DNA of 64,000 nt from Firmicutes bacterium CAG:582 (GCA_000435515.1 FR884179.1:1-64000), one strand, 5' to 3'; shown: positions 50,425 to 60,571, counted from the stretch's first letter. Made by a program: numbers and translations. Notes: a model not told the origin generated them from the letters alone.

Positions 50425-50498
50425 AACTTACCCTATTAATTTATCAAAACTTTTCGGCTAAATGACGATTTTTATTCGGTTAATCGCTGATTTTGGAT

Positions 50499-50525
50499 TA
50501 AAAAAACTACCTAAAAAGGTAGTTT
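50499..50525 (-). terminator. Terminator of ffh
   Basis: AAACTACC and GGTAGTTT form an 8-bp stem with T run on the minus strand; the stop codon lies in it. Confidence 0.85.
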
Positions 50526-51818
50526 CATATTTCCATTACTCATTTGTTTCATCATTGTTTTCATGTTTTCAAATTGTTTTAAAAGTCTATTGATTTCTTC
50601 AACACTTCTTCCACATCCTTTTGAAATACGTAGTTTTCTAGAATTTTTTATAACTTCTGGATGTTTTCTTTCATAAGGAGTCATTGAAAGAATTATTGCT
50701 TCTACATGAGCCATATCTTTTGGATCAATATTTATATTATTAAGTCCCATTTTTCTAGCTCCTGGCATCATTTTAAGTAAATTTTCTAAAGGGCCTAGTT
50801 TTCTGATTTGTTTCATGTTTGTTAAAAAATCTTCTAAAGTGTAATCACCTTTTTTCATCTTTTTAGCTAAATCATTTGCTTCATCTTCTGAAACAACGTT
50901 TTCAACTTTTTCAGCTATTGAAAGAATATCACCCATATCTAGAATTCTTTCAGCCATTCTCTCTGGATAAAATTCACTTAATCCATCAAGTTTTTCAGAA
51001 TCTCCTATAAACTTAATTGGAATATTTGTTAAATGTCTTACAGATAAGGCAACTCCACCTTTTGTATTTCCATCCATTTTAGTTAAAATTGCACCAGTTA
51101 AATTAAGTTTATCATTAAATCCATTAATAACATTTATTGCATCTTGTCCCATCATTGCATCTATTACTAAAAGGATTTCATCTGGTTTAAATTCATTTTC
51201 AACAGTTTTAAGTTCATCCATTAAAGATTCATCTATATGAAGTCTACCAGCTGTATCAATAATTATAAAATCATGATTATTTTCTTTAGCATAAAGAAGG
51301 GCATCACTTACTATTTCTTTTACTGGTTTTGTTCCCTCTTCAAAAACTGGAATATTTAATTGTTTACCAATTTCTTTTAATTGATCAATTGCTGCTGGTC
51401 TATAAATATCACACGCAACTAATAAAGGATTCTTTTTATTTTTCTTTCTAACTAAAGCTGCAATTTTACCTGAAGTTGTAGTTTTACCACTACCTTGAAG
51501 ACCAACCATCATTACAATAGTTGGTTTTTTATTAACTTCAAGAGGAACATAATCTCCACCAAGTAAAGAAACAAGTTCATCTTTAACAACCTTAATAAAC
51601 ACTTCTTCTGGTTTTAAAGATTTAGAAACCTCCATACCCAAAGCTTTATCTTTAACACTTTTAGTAAATTCTTTAACAACTTCATAGTTAACATCTGCTT
51701 CTAAAAGAGCTGTTCTTATTTCTCTTATTGCATCTCCTATATTTGCTTCAGTAATTTTCCCCATGCCTTTAATATTTTTTATGGCATTGCTTAATCTATC
51801 TCCCATATATTCAAACAT
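50511..51818 (-). CDS. ffh: Signal recognition particle protein Ffh
   Basis: 435 residues. N and G domains: VGLQGSGKTTTSGKIA (G1) near residue 105, DIYRPAAIDQL, IIDTAGRLHIDE (G3), LTKMDGNTKGG (G4) and GDSEKLDGL. M domain with RISKGCGRSVEEINRLLKQFENM binding SRP RNA. It targets nascent membrane and exported proteins to FtsY. Full length. Start after GGAGATGAGTT. Confidence 0.96.
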   Translation of the reverse strand: MFEYMGDRLSNAIKNIKGMGKITEANIGDAIREIRTALLEADVNYEVVKEFTKSVKDKALGMEVSKSLKPEEVFIKVVKDELVSLLGGDYVPLEVNKKPTIVMMVGLQGSGKTTTSGKIAALVRKKNKKNPLLVACDIYRPAAIDQLKEIGKQLNIPVFEEGTKPVKEIVSDALLYAKENNHDFIIIDTAGRLHIDESLMDELKTVENEFKPDEILLVIDAMMGQDAINVINGFNDKLNLTGAILTKMDGNTKGGVALSVRHLTNIPIKFIGDSEKLDGLSEFYPERMAERILDMGDILSIAEKVENVVSEDEANDLAKKMKKGDYTLEDFLTNMKQIRKLGPLENLLKMMPGARKMGLNNINIDPKDMAHVEAIILSMTPYERKHPEVIKNSRKLRISKGCGRSVEEINRLLKQFENMKTMMKQMSNGNMKLPF

Positions 51819-51865
51819 AAACTCATCTCCTTGTAGTTAAATAATATAATTTATTTTATCATATC

Positions 51866-52531
51866 TTATTCATAAATAATAAGAAAGTAATACTTGTTAT
51901 CAACTTTATATATATTGATACCAACATAATTTAAATATTTATTTGTACCAACATCGGTATTCTTTAATGTTTCATTCGCGATAACTTTATAACCATTATT
52001 GCTGCTCAAAATATTACTTTGATATCCATAATAGTTATAACCATATAAATAACTTTTTAAACCTTCATCATGAATACTTTCCCATTTAATAGAAGCATCA
52101 ATCGCTAAATCTCTTATATCCTTTTTCAAACTTAGGGTATTCAAACCATTTCTTTTTCTTGTATCATTAATAATATTAAAGATATTTAAACACCATTCAT
52201 CAAGTTCACTTGGATTAACTATACTTACGATTTTCTCAGTTGTAGTTGTTATTCCTTTAGTTGTTATTTTTTTTGTTGCTGTTGTAGTAACTTTTGTTGA
52301 ACTTGTTTTCGTCGTAGTTATCTCCGTAACTGCTTCTGTAACTATTTTTGTTGTTGTTTCAGTTGTTGATTCTTTTGTCGTTGTACTTTCTTGTATTGTT
52401 GTTTTATCATGTTTTGGTACTTTATTTTCTTCTTTAATATTAAAGTAAGTTATAACTGTAAAAGAAAGAAGTAATACAACTATAAAGATAATTAAAGTTA
52501 CTAACATTATTATTTTTTCTTTATCTCTCAC
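51866..52531 (-). CDS. Membrane-anchored protein with Thr-rich stalk and CAP-like end
   Basis: 221 residues. A short cytoplasmic start, one transmembrane helix (about residues 8-31), a Thr/Ser-rich stalk of about 65 residues (TTTKESTTETTT type repeats), then a domain with CLNIFNIINDTRKRNGLNTLSLKKDIRDLAIDASIKW, which resembles the first part of a CAP/SCP domain, ending YVGINIYKVDNKYYFLIIYE. The two histidines and the glutamate of the CAP active site are not seen, so it may be degenerate. GTG start after AGGTGAGAAT. Surface protein, function unknown. Confidence 0.55.
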   Translation of the reverse strand: MRDKEKIIMLVTLIIFIVVLLLSFTVITYFNIKEENKVPKHDKTTIQESTTTKESTTETTTKIVTEAVTEITTTKTSSTKVTTTATKKITTKGITTTTEKIVSIVNPSELDEWCLNIFNIINDTRKRNGLNTLSLKKDIRDLAIDASIKWESIHDEGLKSYLYGYNYYGYQSNILSSNNGYKVIANETLKNTDVGTNKYLNYVGINIYKVDNKYYFLIIYE

Positions 52532-52554
52532 ATTCTCACCTAAACCTTATTATA

Positions 52555-55410
52555 CTAAATTTTACTTATATTAGATACAACTATTTGATATTTATCCATT
52601 CTTTTTTCGACTCTTCCACGCACTTTAACTAAAGATCCAACTGAAACATCTTTTAATCCTGGAAAAGCTTCTTTAAATATCGTAAATTCTGAAGTACCTG
52701 TTTCGTCACTTGCTTCTAAAAATGCCATATCATCACCATTTTTAGTTTTAATCTTTTTGATTTTTTCAACCAAAACTACAGTATCAACAACTTTATCAAA
52801 GTTTTCTTTAATATTTGCTTGTTTAAATGAATTTACATATTTACTCGCTGGATGATTAGTAACATAAAAACCATAAAGAGAAAGTTCCATATTCATAAGT
52901 TCTCCATCATCAAATTCATCTACTTCATTCATAACAGGCTCACTTACTAAAGAAGAATCTAAATCGCGTATTAATTCAGCATAAGTTATACTGGAATTTA
53001 AATTGGTTATTAAAGTCTTTCTATTAATACCTAAATCATCAAAAACACCAGCTTTTATCAAAATTTCAACTATATTTTGATTTACTATTTTTTTATAACA
53101 TCTTGCAAGAAAATCATTAAAACTCTTAAACTCACCATTTTCTCTTTCTTTAATTATTCCATCTGTTACTTGAGAAGAAATTCCTTTTATACTTCTAAAT
53201 GGAAGTAATATGGCATTATTTTCACATTCATATAGATATCCTGATTTATTGATACTAGGTTTAATTATTTTTATATCATTTCCTTTAGCTTCCGTAATAT
53301 ACTCTTTTGTTTTTTCTTCTCCACCAATATTAGTATTAAGTAAACTTGCATAGAATTCACATTTATAATTTACTTTTAAATAAGCCATTTCATATGCTAA
53401 AAGTGCATAAGCAACCGAATGTGATTTATTAAAACCAAATGATGCAAATTTTTCAATAAACTTAAATACTTCTTCTGCACATTCTTTAGAATATCCATTT
53501 TTTATTGATTCTTCAATGAATATTTTTCTTTCACTTTCCATTACTTCTACTTTTTTCTTGCTTATGGCTCTTCTAACAATATCAGCATGAGCATAACTAT
53601 AATTTCCCATCGTCCTTAAAATTTCCATTATTTGCTCTTGATATACAATTATTCCATAAGTTTCATCCAAAATACTCTTTAAAGACTCATCAAAAGTAGA
53701 ATATTTAAAATGTTTGTTCTTACGATCACACAAAACATCAATATTTTCCATTGGGCCTGGTCTATATACTGCTAAAGCTAAAACCAAATCTTCAAATTTA
53801 TCAGGTTTAAATTTTTTTAAAAAACTTTTCATTCCAAATGACTCAAATTGAAATATACCTAGAGTATGTGCCTCTTTAAAAAGATTATATACTTTTTCAT
53901 CATTTAAGGGTATTGCCATTAAATTAAAATTATCATCAATTTTTTTAATTGTATTTTTAATAATAGTTAAATTTTTAAGAGCTAAAAAGTCCATTTTTAA
54001 AAGGCCAAGACTTTCAAGTTCATTCATTGTATACCCTGTTAAAGTTATATCACTTTTCTTAATTATTGGAATAACATCAGTTAATTTCACACTAGAAATA
54101 ACTACTCCAGCAGCATGCATACTTTCATTTTTCTTTAATCCTTCAATAACACATGCTTCTTTATAAACTTTCTTTAGTAATGAATTTCTATTTATTACTT
54201 CTAAAACATTTTTATTTAAATTGCCCTTTAAAGGCTTTTTACTATCAATAAATTGCAACAACGATTGAATTAAATTTTCTTTAACATTGTTGATTTTACC
54301 AACTGTTCTAATTGCTTCACGTGCTTGAAAAGTTCCGTATGTTATTATTCTTGCAACATACTCACTTCCATACTTTTCTTTTACATAGTTAAATACTTCA
54401 TCTACTCTCTCATATTCAAAATCGATATCAATATCGGGCATAGTTATTCTTTCTGGATTTAAAAATCTTTCAAATAATAAATTATATTTTAAAGGATCAA
54501 TTTCTGTTATACCAAGAGAATATGAAACTAAGGAAGAAACTGCACTTCCTCTTCCGGGACCAATTAGAATACCATTTTTCTTAGCATATCTAACATAATC
54601 AAAAACGATTAAAAAATAATTTGAAAACCCCATCTTATTGATTATATCTAATTCATATAAAAGTCTTTCTTTATATTTTAAAGGTACATCATTACTAAGT
54701 CTTCTATTTAATCCTTTAATTGCTAAATTCTTTAAATATTCTTGGCTATTTTCAACATATACCGGAATATATGAAGTAGCATTAGGAAATTCAATATCAA
54801 TTAAATCTGTTAACCTAGAGGTATCATATTCTTTTATCTCTAAAATAGATTCTCTATAGTCTTTTAATGAAAATTCACCTAAAGTAATATTTTTATTTAT
54901 CATATCTAAATAATTGATATATTTTGAAGCCTCTTCAGTTAAGGATAAAGTTTCATTTATATATATAACATCTTCACTTATAGATAATTCATCTACTCTT
55001 TCTTCATCTGTTTTAAATGATAAAAATACTTTAGAAAAAATCTTCTTCATATTTTCATATATTTCTAAACTTTCATAGTTTATTACACATATAATATCTT
55101 CAGAATAATTTTTAAGAGTTTTAAAACTTTTTTCCTCTAAACTAGAAAATTTAAATAGATTAGTAAGTCCATGATAATTAACTGGATATAAATATACCTC
55201 TTTATCTTCAATTATAATATCTAAGCCTATTACTGGTTTTATATTATTTTTTTTACACATTTCATAAAATATATGTGAAGAATTTAAATTATCATCAAGA
55301 ATTCCGATTACATTTAATCCATTATTTTTAGCATACAAAATATAGTCTTCAATTTTAATAAGACTTTTTAATATACTAAAATCAGTTTTAACACCTAACG
55401 GATAAAACAT
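52555..55410 (-). CDS. dnaE: DNA polymerase III alpha subunit DnaE (degenerate PHP domain)
   Basis: About 951 residues. Palm with GPGRGSAVSSLVSYSLGITEIDPLKYNLLFERF and PDIDIDF (catalytic Asp pair) near residue 340; SLKKFKPDKFEDLVLALAVYRPGPMENI, GIIVYQEQIMEI and GFNKSHSVAYALLAYEMAYLK follow; a C-terminal OB fold lies near 880-945. The PHP domain opens FYPLGVKTDFS where LHVHSEFS is expected, so the metal-binding His residues are gone and it should lack PHP exonuclease activity. Shorter than typical DnaE (about 1,100). Start at 55410 after AGGTGATGAT. Confidence 0.92.
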   Translation of the reverse strand: MFYPLGVKTDFSILKSLIKIEDYILYAKNNGLNVIGILDDNLNSSHIFYEMCKKNNIKPVIGLDIIIEDKEVYLYPVNYHGLTNLFKFSSLEEKSFKTLKNYSEDIICVINYESLEIYENMKKIFSKVFLSFKTDEERVDELSISEDVIYINETLSLTEEASKYINYLDMINKNITLGEFSLKDYRESILEIKEYDTSRLTDLIDIEFPNATSYIPVYVENSQEYLKNLAIKGLNRRLSNDVPLKYKERLLYELDIINKMGFSNYFLIVFDYVRYAKKNGILIGPGRGSAVSSLVSYSLGITEIDPLKYNLLFERFLNPERITMPDIDIDFEYERVDEVFNYVKEKYGSEYVARIITYGTFQAREAIRTVGKINNVKENLIQSLLQFIDSKKPLKGNLNKNVLEVINRNSLLKKVYKEACVIEGLKKNESMHAAGVVISSVKLTDVIPIIKKSDITLTGYTMNELESLGLLKMDFLALKNLTIIKNTIKKIDDNFNLMAIPLNDEKVYNLFKEAHTLGIFQFESFGMKSFLKKFKPDKFEDLVLALAVYRPGPMENIDVLCDRKNKHFKYSTFDESLKSILDETYGIIVYQEQIMEILRTMGNYSYAHADIVRRAISKKKVEVMESERKIFIEESIKNGYSKECAEEVFKFIEKFASFGFNKSHSVAYALLAYEMAYLKVNYKCEFYASLLNTNIGGEEKTKEYITEAKGNDIKIIKPSINKSGYLYECENNAILLPFRSIKGISSQVTDGIIKERENGEFKSFNDFLARCYKKIVNQNIVEILIKAGVFDDLGINRKTLITNLNSSITYAELIRDLDSSLVSEPVMNEVDEFDDGELMNMELSLYGFYVTNHPASKYVNSFKQANIKENFDKVVDTVVLVEKIKKIKTKNGDDMAFLEASDETGTSEFTIFKEAFPGLKDVSVGSLVKVRGRVEKRMDKYQIVVSNISKI

Positions 55411-55473
55411 ATCATCACCTATATCCATTATACACCATTACTTATCTAAACAAAATTAAAAACGTAAAAATTA

Positions 55474-55502
55474 TTGACTTATCTAAATTATCTTGATATA
55501 AT
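55474..55502 (+). promoter_or_regulatory. rpmB promoter
   Basis: TTGACT, 17-base spacer ending TGA, TATAAT: both -35 and extended -10. Strong, as expected for a ribosomal protein gene. Confidence 0.8.
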
Positions 55503-55532
55503 CTTAAAGAATTCTTTAAAGGAGGGAAAACT

Positions 55533-55703
55533 ATGGCAAAGAAATTAACTGGTAGAAAACCTTTATTTGGAAATACTAGATCACATGCATTAAATCATTC
55601 TAGAAGAAAACAAAAATTAAATACACAAACAAAGAAAATTGATGGTGTTAAAGTTACTTTATCAACTCGTGAATGGAAAACATTAAATAAGGATGCAGCT
55701 TAA
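55533..55703 (+). CDS. rpmB: Ribosomal protein bL28
   Basis: 56 residues: MAKKLTGRKPLFGNTRSHAL, then NHSRRKQKLNTQTKK, KVTLSTREWKTL. GRKPLFGNTRSHA(L)N is the L28 signature. It is a little short for the family and lacks the Cys-zinc pair of some members. RBS AAAGGAGGG and a strong promoter. Structural protein of the 50S subunit. Confidence 0.92.
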   Translation: MAKKLTGRKPLFGNTRSHALNHSRRKQKLNTQTKKIDGVKVTLSTREWKTLNKDAA

Positions 55704-55717
55704 TCGCTGTTTTTTTA
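55695..55717 (+). terminator. rpmB terminator
   Basis: GCAGC and GCTGT pair around six bases including the stop codon, followed by seven T. Confidence 0.65.
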
Positions 55718-55737
55718 TTTCTTTATAAGGAGAAAAT

Positions 55738-56481
55738 ATGGAAAATTATAAGGCTGATGTACACATACATTCTAGTTATTCATTTGATTCGGATCTTCCA
55801 ATCAAAACCATTATTGAAAGAGAAAAAGAACTTGGAAATGATGTTATAGCAATAACTGATCACGTTGAATTCGCTCAAAAAAATATTTTGCAAACTATCA
55901 ATAGCTTAACAAAACGTGAAAAAGAAATAAGAAAATATGAACAAGGAAAAGATATATTAGTCATCAGAGGTATTGAGATATCAGAACCACATTTATATAA
56001 GGAATATGTTGAGTTTTTAAGAAATATGTATGGTATTGAATACATCATTGGAAGTATTCACCATCTAAATGGTAAATCATTTAGATATAATAAAGATGCA
56101 GTTGATGATTATTTAAGATTAATGTTGGATATGGTTACCTATGGAGATATGGATACTCTTGCTCATATGGATTACATCAAAAAATATGGAACAAAAAAAA
56201 ACCTCGATAAAGGCTTAATTGACGAGATTTTAACTACAATTATTGCAAGAGGTATAACTCTTGAAATAAACTCAAGTGGTTATCGAAGATGTGGGAGTCC
56301 ATTTCCTAGTGTAGAAATTCTTGAAAGATATATTGATCTTGGTGGAAGCAATGTTGTTATTGGAAGTGATGCACACAAAAAAAGCGAGCTTTATGACGGC
56401 GTAAAACAAGCATGTGAAGATATAAAAGAACTAAAATTAAATAAAGGTGTTATTATTAATAAGCAATTTAAAAGTATATAG
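55738..56481 (+). CDS. PHP-domain phosphoesterase (histidinol-phosphatase/YcdX-like)
   Basis: 247 residues with the complete PHP metal set: DVHIHSSYSFDSD near residue 8, ITDHVEF, RGIEISEP, IGSIHHL, LAHMDYIKKYG, and GSDAHKKSE near residue 210. It hydrolyses a phosphate ester; HisJ-type histidinol phosphatase is one option, but no his genes are here. Plus strand after rpmB. RBS AAGGAGAAA. Confidence 0.85.
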   Translation: MENYKADVHIHSSYSFDSDLPIKTIIEREKELGNDVIAITDHVEFAQKNILQTINSLTKREKEIRKYEQGKDILVIRGIEISEPHLYKEYVEFLRNMYGIEYIIGSIHHLNGKSFRYNKDAVDDYLRLMLDMVTYGDMDTLAHMDYIKKYGTKKNLDKGLIDEILTTIIARGITLEINSSGYRRCGSPFPSVEILERYIDLGGSNVVIGSDAHKKSELYDGVKQACEDIKELKLNKGVIINKQFKSI

Positions 56482-56502
56482 CTAAAAACTATATACTTTT
56501 TT
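56470..56502. terminator. Bidirectional terminator between PHP gene and sulfotransferase-like gene
   Basis: AGTATATAG and CTATATACT form a 9-bp stem with T runs on both strands. Confidence 0.85.
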
Positions 56503-58377
56503 CGTATCATAAAGTTCTTCATTAATAGAAACAAAAACACGATATCTATCACTAGGAATATCAATATTAAATACATTATTAATATTCTTATCATCTTCAT
56601 TTTTATAAACAAAAGAATATACTTTACCTCTTCTATTTAAGAAATAAAACTTAACTTCATCATTTTCATTTATTTTATAATTTGTTGAAAAAGTATGCTT
56701 TGTAAACTCAAATGTATTTATCCATTCCATAGAAGAATCAACATCTATTTCATTTATTGATAAAACATCTAAATCAGATTTTTCCACGGTATCAATGATA
56801 TTAAATTGTTCCAAATCAACATTTTTAGTTTCTTCATCATAAAGATTATGTTTAAATGCACGATACTTACCTTCTTCAGTAGTAGCTTTAAATACTACTT
56901 TATCATTTTCATCCAACTCAATTATTAAACTATATATATCATCAACGTTTTTTTCAACTTCTACTAAACTATTATCACTTTTATCTCTAAAATCATCTTT
57001 TAAAATATAGCCACAATCCATAAACTTATGATTATTTTCTAAAACATTAAATATTCCATATTTTATAGAAAAATACTTTTTATCAAAATCACTTTTCCAA
57101 ACAAGATTAGCCACATTATTTTTTATATCATAGATTTCCATAGCTGTATAAGCTGAATTATAATCCCCAACTTTATTGGATTTATTTTCAAATGCTACTC
57201 CATAACGGTCATATCCGTTATTAAACAAAGCTAAATAACCATCTTTAGTAATTGTTGGAGTATGTTGCCCTAGTGGATATCTTCCCGACTTTACTTTAAC
57301 TAAATATTTTTTCCATACGTCAGAAGAGAATAAAGAATCAGCTCCTGTAAATACATAATTAAGTTTTTTGTTTTTATAATCAAAATTAAACACTGTATTT
57401 ATTTCTCTAAATGATACAACTAGATTTCCATTTTCTTCATCATAATAAAATCCGTTACGTATGGCTTTTGGTCCTAGATATTCTTCAGGAAAATCAGAAT
57501 CTATTTCTTTTATTACTTCATATATATCAAGACCATCTATAACTTTTCCATCACTAGGATTCATTTCATAAATATATTGATGATTAAAATAAATTGCTTT
57601 ATCTCCACCTGCTAACATATAGTTACCATTTTTTAAAATTTGCATTTCAAATCCATAACCATGTTCCAAATTATAATAATTATATATTTTTCCTAAATAA
57701 TCCATTTCGACTAGACCAACAAAATTTTCACGAACCTGACCTTCAGAAGTACCAATTAAAAAATGTCCATTTGGAAGCCACTCAACATCCATACGATTAT
57801 CAACAGTTAAATAAAATCTTAATTTTCCATCTTTATCCCAGCCAGTAAAATAGGTTTTATATGAAGCAACCGTAAAGATTATTCCGTTTTTATCGTTGAT
57901 AACTTCATTTTTTTCAACATTTAAAGGATATTCAACATTTGCTTTTTCACATTTTATATAATATGTATATTCATACCCATCCGTTTTCAAAGTGACTTTA
58001 TTATTAAAGTCATCATATAAACCATATATTGGAATTACATGTTCTTGAGATTTTTCCATTTTAGTAAAGTATTCATCATTAATATACACATCTATTGAAT
58101 TTTTCTCTTTAGTTTGAAATATAATAATAGCTGATAATGGACTTATACCATAAGGATTTAATTCAACATATGCATTTTCAACGGTATATTTTTTACTTTT
58201 TCTAACCTTATCTAAACGATTATTTACCTTTTCTTGAATACTTACTTGTTCAATTGTTGAAGATAAAGTACTTCCTTTAAAGTAACTACTTAATCTTCTA
58301 GTTTCATTAAAACAATAAACTAAAACTACACCTAAAGTAACTATGATTAATATAATAAGATTAATTAATTTTTTCAT
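56482..58377 (-). CDS. Membrane-anchored aryl-sulfate sulfotransferase-like protein
   Basis: 631 residues: one N-terminal transmembrane helix, a N-terminal domain of beta type, then a beta-propeller of the ASST family: VDNRMDVEWLPNGHFLIGTSE, ILKNGNYMLAGGDKAIY, NGFYYDEENGNLVVSFREINTVFNF and GQHTPTITKDGYLALFNNG (residues about 372-390), whose His matches the catalytic His. The second family His pair (HHD type) reads FEMQ here, so activity is uncertain. ASST moves sulfate between phenols. Start at 58377 after GGAGGT; upstream gene stops within the RBS. Confidence 0.7.
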   Translation of the reverse strand: MKKLINLIILIIVTLGVVLVYCFNETRRLSSYFKGSTLSSTIEQVSIQEKVNNRLDKVRKSKKYTVENAYVELNPYGISPLSAIIIFQTKEKNSIDVYINDEYFTKMEKSQEHVIPIYGLYDDFNNKVTLKTDGYEYTYYIKCEKANVEYPLNVEKNEVINDKNGIIFTVASYKTYFTGWDKDGKLRFYLTVDNRMDVEWLPNGHFLIGTSEGQVRENFVGLVEMDYLGKIYNYYNLEHGYGFEMQILKNGNYMLAGGDKAIYFNHQYIYEMNPSDGKVIDGLDIYEVIKEIDSDFPEEYLGPKAIRNGFYYDEENGNLVVSFREINTVFNFDYKNKKLNYVFTGADSLFSSDVWKKYLVKVKSGRYPLGQHTPTITKDGYLALFNNGYDRYGVAFENKSNKVGDYNSAYTAMEIYDIKNNVANLVWKSDFDKKYFSIKYGIFNVLENNHKFMDCGYILKDDFRDKSDNSLVEVEKNVDDIYSLIIELDENDKVVFKATTEEGKYRAFKHNLYDEETKNVDLEQFNIIDTVEKSDLDVLSINEIDVDSSMEWINTFEFTKHTFSTNYKINENDEVKFYFLNRRGKVYSFVYKNEDDKNINNVFNIDIPSDRYRVFVSINEELYDTKKVYSF

Positions 58378-58379
58378 AT

Positions 58380-59258
58380 CTACCTCCAAATATCAAATGA
58401 TACTTCATTAAAATATCTGTATAATGGATTTAATATTGGATCAACCTCTTTATTTTTTTCTATATCGGCATTTTCATAAACTCCTGTTATCTCTAGAGAA
58501 TTATAAATTGCATGAGTTGTTAATGCACTTAAATAAAAACCTTCATCTGTAAGTTCTAAAAATAATGATGTGTCATTTATTAAAATATTATATTGATAAT
58601 AATTAATAACATTCATCTTTAATTTATCATTGATATTTAAAGAATATCCTTTATTACCAAATGTTAAAGTTATATTATTTTTACCATTAACTTCAATTTT
58701 TTTATCATTAATATTTATTACATAATCGTCCAATCTTAAAGAATAACTTGAAACTTGTTTAATAAATCCATTTGTTTTAACATCAATTGTTATAGTTTTA
58801 AAATCGGTACTATATATCTGATTTATAATATCTTTATCCAACTCATAAACTATAATATTATTTTTAGTTGTCTTATTAACTATTAGTTCTGGTTCTAAAG
58901 TTTTTAAACTTGCAAATGTATCAATTATCTTAGTTAAAATAGACATATCAAACTCTAAAAAACCATCCTCATTTTCAACAATATATATACCATTATCTAA
59001 AGAAAAATTATAATTAAACTCACTGGGATTGCTTTCTCCATGAGCACCCTTATATAGAGCATTAAGTTTTATTTTTCCAGTTTTATTAAAACTTATATTT
59101 ATATTTCTTGCATAATCTCCAACTTTAATTATTTTTTCATTTAAATCATTAATAACGTAATCTCTTAACTTAAAATCATCATTATATATTGTATGAATAC
59201 ATACAACACTTATAAAAAGAGCAACTATTATAAATAAAGTATTTTTTATTTTTTTCAT
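58380..59258 (-). CDS. Uncharacterised membrane-anchored protein upstream of the sulfotransferase-like gene
   Basis: 292 residues, unrecognised. N-terminal signal anchor (about residues 5-23), then a beta-rich extracellular domain of repeated strands (KIKLNALYKGAHG, NNIIVYELDKDI, KIEVNGKNNITLTFGNKGYSLNIND). Its stop lies inside the RBS of the sulfotransferase-like gene, so the two are co-translated. Composition (Asn, Ile, Lys, Asp) matches the neighbours. A role with the sulfotransferase-like protein is inferred from context only. Confidence 0.5.
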   Translation of the reverse strand: MKKIKNTLFIIVALFISVVCIHTIYNDDFKLRDYVINDLNEKIIKVGDYARNINISFNKTGKIKLNALYKGAHGESNPSEFNYNFSLDNGIYIVENEDGFLEFDMSILTKIIDTFASLKTLEPELIVNKTTKNNIIVYELDKDIINQIYSTDFKTITIDVKTNGFIKQVSSYSLRLDDYVININDKKIEVNGKNNITLTFGNKGYSLNINDKLKMNVINYYQYNILINDTSLFLELTDEGFYLSALTTHAIYNSLEITGVYENADIEKNKEVDPILNPLYRYFNEVSFDIWR

Positions 59259-59300
59259 ATTATCACCTATTGTATTAATATTATAACAACTAATAAATAA

Positions 59301-59327
59301 AAAAAAAAGTGCAACAAAGGTTACACT
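59301..59327 (-). terminator. Terminator of the 399-residue protein gene
   Basis: AGTGTAAC and GTTGCACT pair (one G-U) with a 4-base loop and a T run on the minus strand. Confidence 0.8.
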
Positions 59328-60520
59328 GGTGTATTTTGTAAAGTAACACAGTTAGAAAATCCACTAAAAGAACAAACTGTAGACATATCCTTGCTTGCCA
59401 AATTAAATGCACTTTCATTATATGCCCTTATAGTGGATGATGTTAGCTTGATTTCACCTAATTTAGTTAAATTATATCCAGAAATCATAAATATATTATT
59501 TGTTAAATAAAGATATATTTCATGTTTTTGTTTGACATTATTGATTAATACATATCCTCTAATATCACTTTTTTTCAAATCATTTACTACATCTAAAATA
59601 TAAACATTTTCCTGTAAAGTTATATTGTTTAAGGAATTTATTACATCATTTACTTTACTATGAAAATTTTCTTTTCCACCATCTTTATCATACGAAAGAT
59701 CATTTAAATTGCTACAGCCTTTCTTACTATATGAACGACATATATCTGCAACAGTTTTAGTTGAAATTTTCTCATCTTTTTTCATTATTTTTGATTTTTT
59801 AAATTCATCAACATATTTATAGTTAACATACATATACATATCATTATAAACTGTATAAACATATTTTATCTCACTTATATCTTGAGCATCCACAATAATA
59901 TATCCCGAAAACTCATCTTGATTAACTTCGTAATAATATATACCACTTGTATTAATCCCATTAATACTTTTTATTTTTTCAATTAATTTTGATTGAACAT
60001 CATTTAAACCCGAGATAAATATATCTTTTGAACTTAAATTATCTTGAACTTTAAACTCGCCAGCTAAATTAATTTTATCTTCTAAATAAGATTTTATAAC
60101 AATCTTTATTGACATATTTGTCTTTTTATAAGCAATTAAATTATATATCAACTTATCAGTTAAAATACTTTCATCCTTAAGCAATTGATAATTATCTTCA
60201 CTTATTTTATAGTAGATTGAATATTTAACTAGTTCATTTGAAACATTTAAATCATTAATGTTTATTGAAAGAGTTACATCCTTGTCTGTTTCATTTTTTA
60301 TATCAATATATTTCTCATAAACATTTCCATATGTAATATCTGTATTAAACAAATTTCCAGCTTTATATGTTACTCCTATATCAACATTATCAACTAGTAT
60401 TTTGCTTATATAATCGTTTTCATAATCTCCTTTAGAATCTTTTCTTTTAAACAAAAAAGAGATGCTTATTCCCAAAATAAAAACGATTATAATTATAATA
60501 AATGGTAACTTATTTTTCAT
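59321..60520 (-). CDS. Uncharacterised membrane-anchored protein downstream of spoVAE
   Basis: 399 residues, unrecognised. One N-terminal transmembrane helix (residues 5-25), then an extracellular part with a beta-sandwich-like segment (NVYEKYIDIKNETDKDVTLSI, as in proteins with Ig-like repeats), and a C-terminal part with four Cys in two pairs (CRSYSKKGC and CSFSGFSNC), which could form disulfides. It follows the spoVA genes after 51 bases without a clear terminator between, so it may be part of the forespore operon. Confidence 0.5.
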   Translation of the reverse strand: MKNKLPFIIIIIVFILGISISFLFKRKDSKGDYENDYISKILVDNVDIGVTYKAGNLFNTDITYGNVYEKYIDIKNETDKDVTLSININDLNVSNELVKYSIYYKISEDNYQLLKDESILTDKLIYNLIAYKKTNMSIKIVIKSYLEDKINLAGEFKVQDNLSSKDIFISGLNDVQSKLIEKIKSINGINTSGIYYYEVNQDEFSGYIIVDAQDISEIKYVYTVYNDMYMYVNYKYVDEFKKSKIMKKDEKISTKTVADICRSYSKKGCSNLNDLSYDKDGGKENFHSKVNDVINSLNNITLQENVYILDVVNDLKKSDIRGYVLINNVKQKHEIYLYLTNNIFMISGYNLTKLGEIKLTSSTIRAYNESAFNLASKDMSTVCSFSGFSNCVTLQNTPV

Positions 60521-60571
60521 ATCATCACCCTATTTTAATTATAATCGGCTTTTAAATTCATTTCAACTACT

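Noticed and set aside
52210..52400. Thr-codon repeats in the stalk of the CAP-like protein as a DNA repeat element
   Set aside because: They are in frame and encode a Thr-rich extracellular stalk; no sign of a mobile element.
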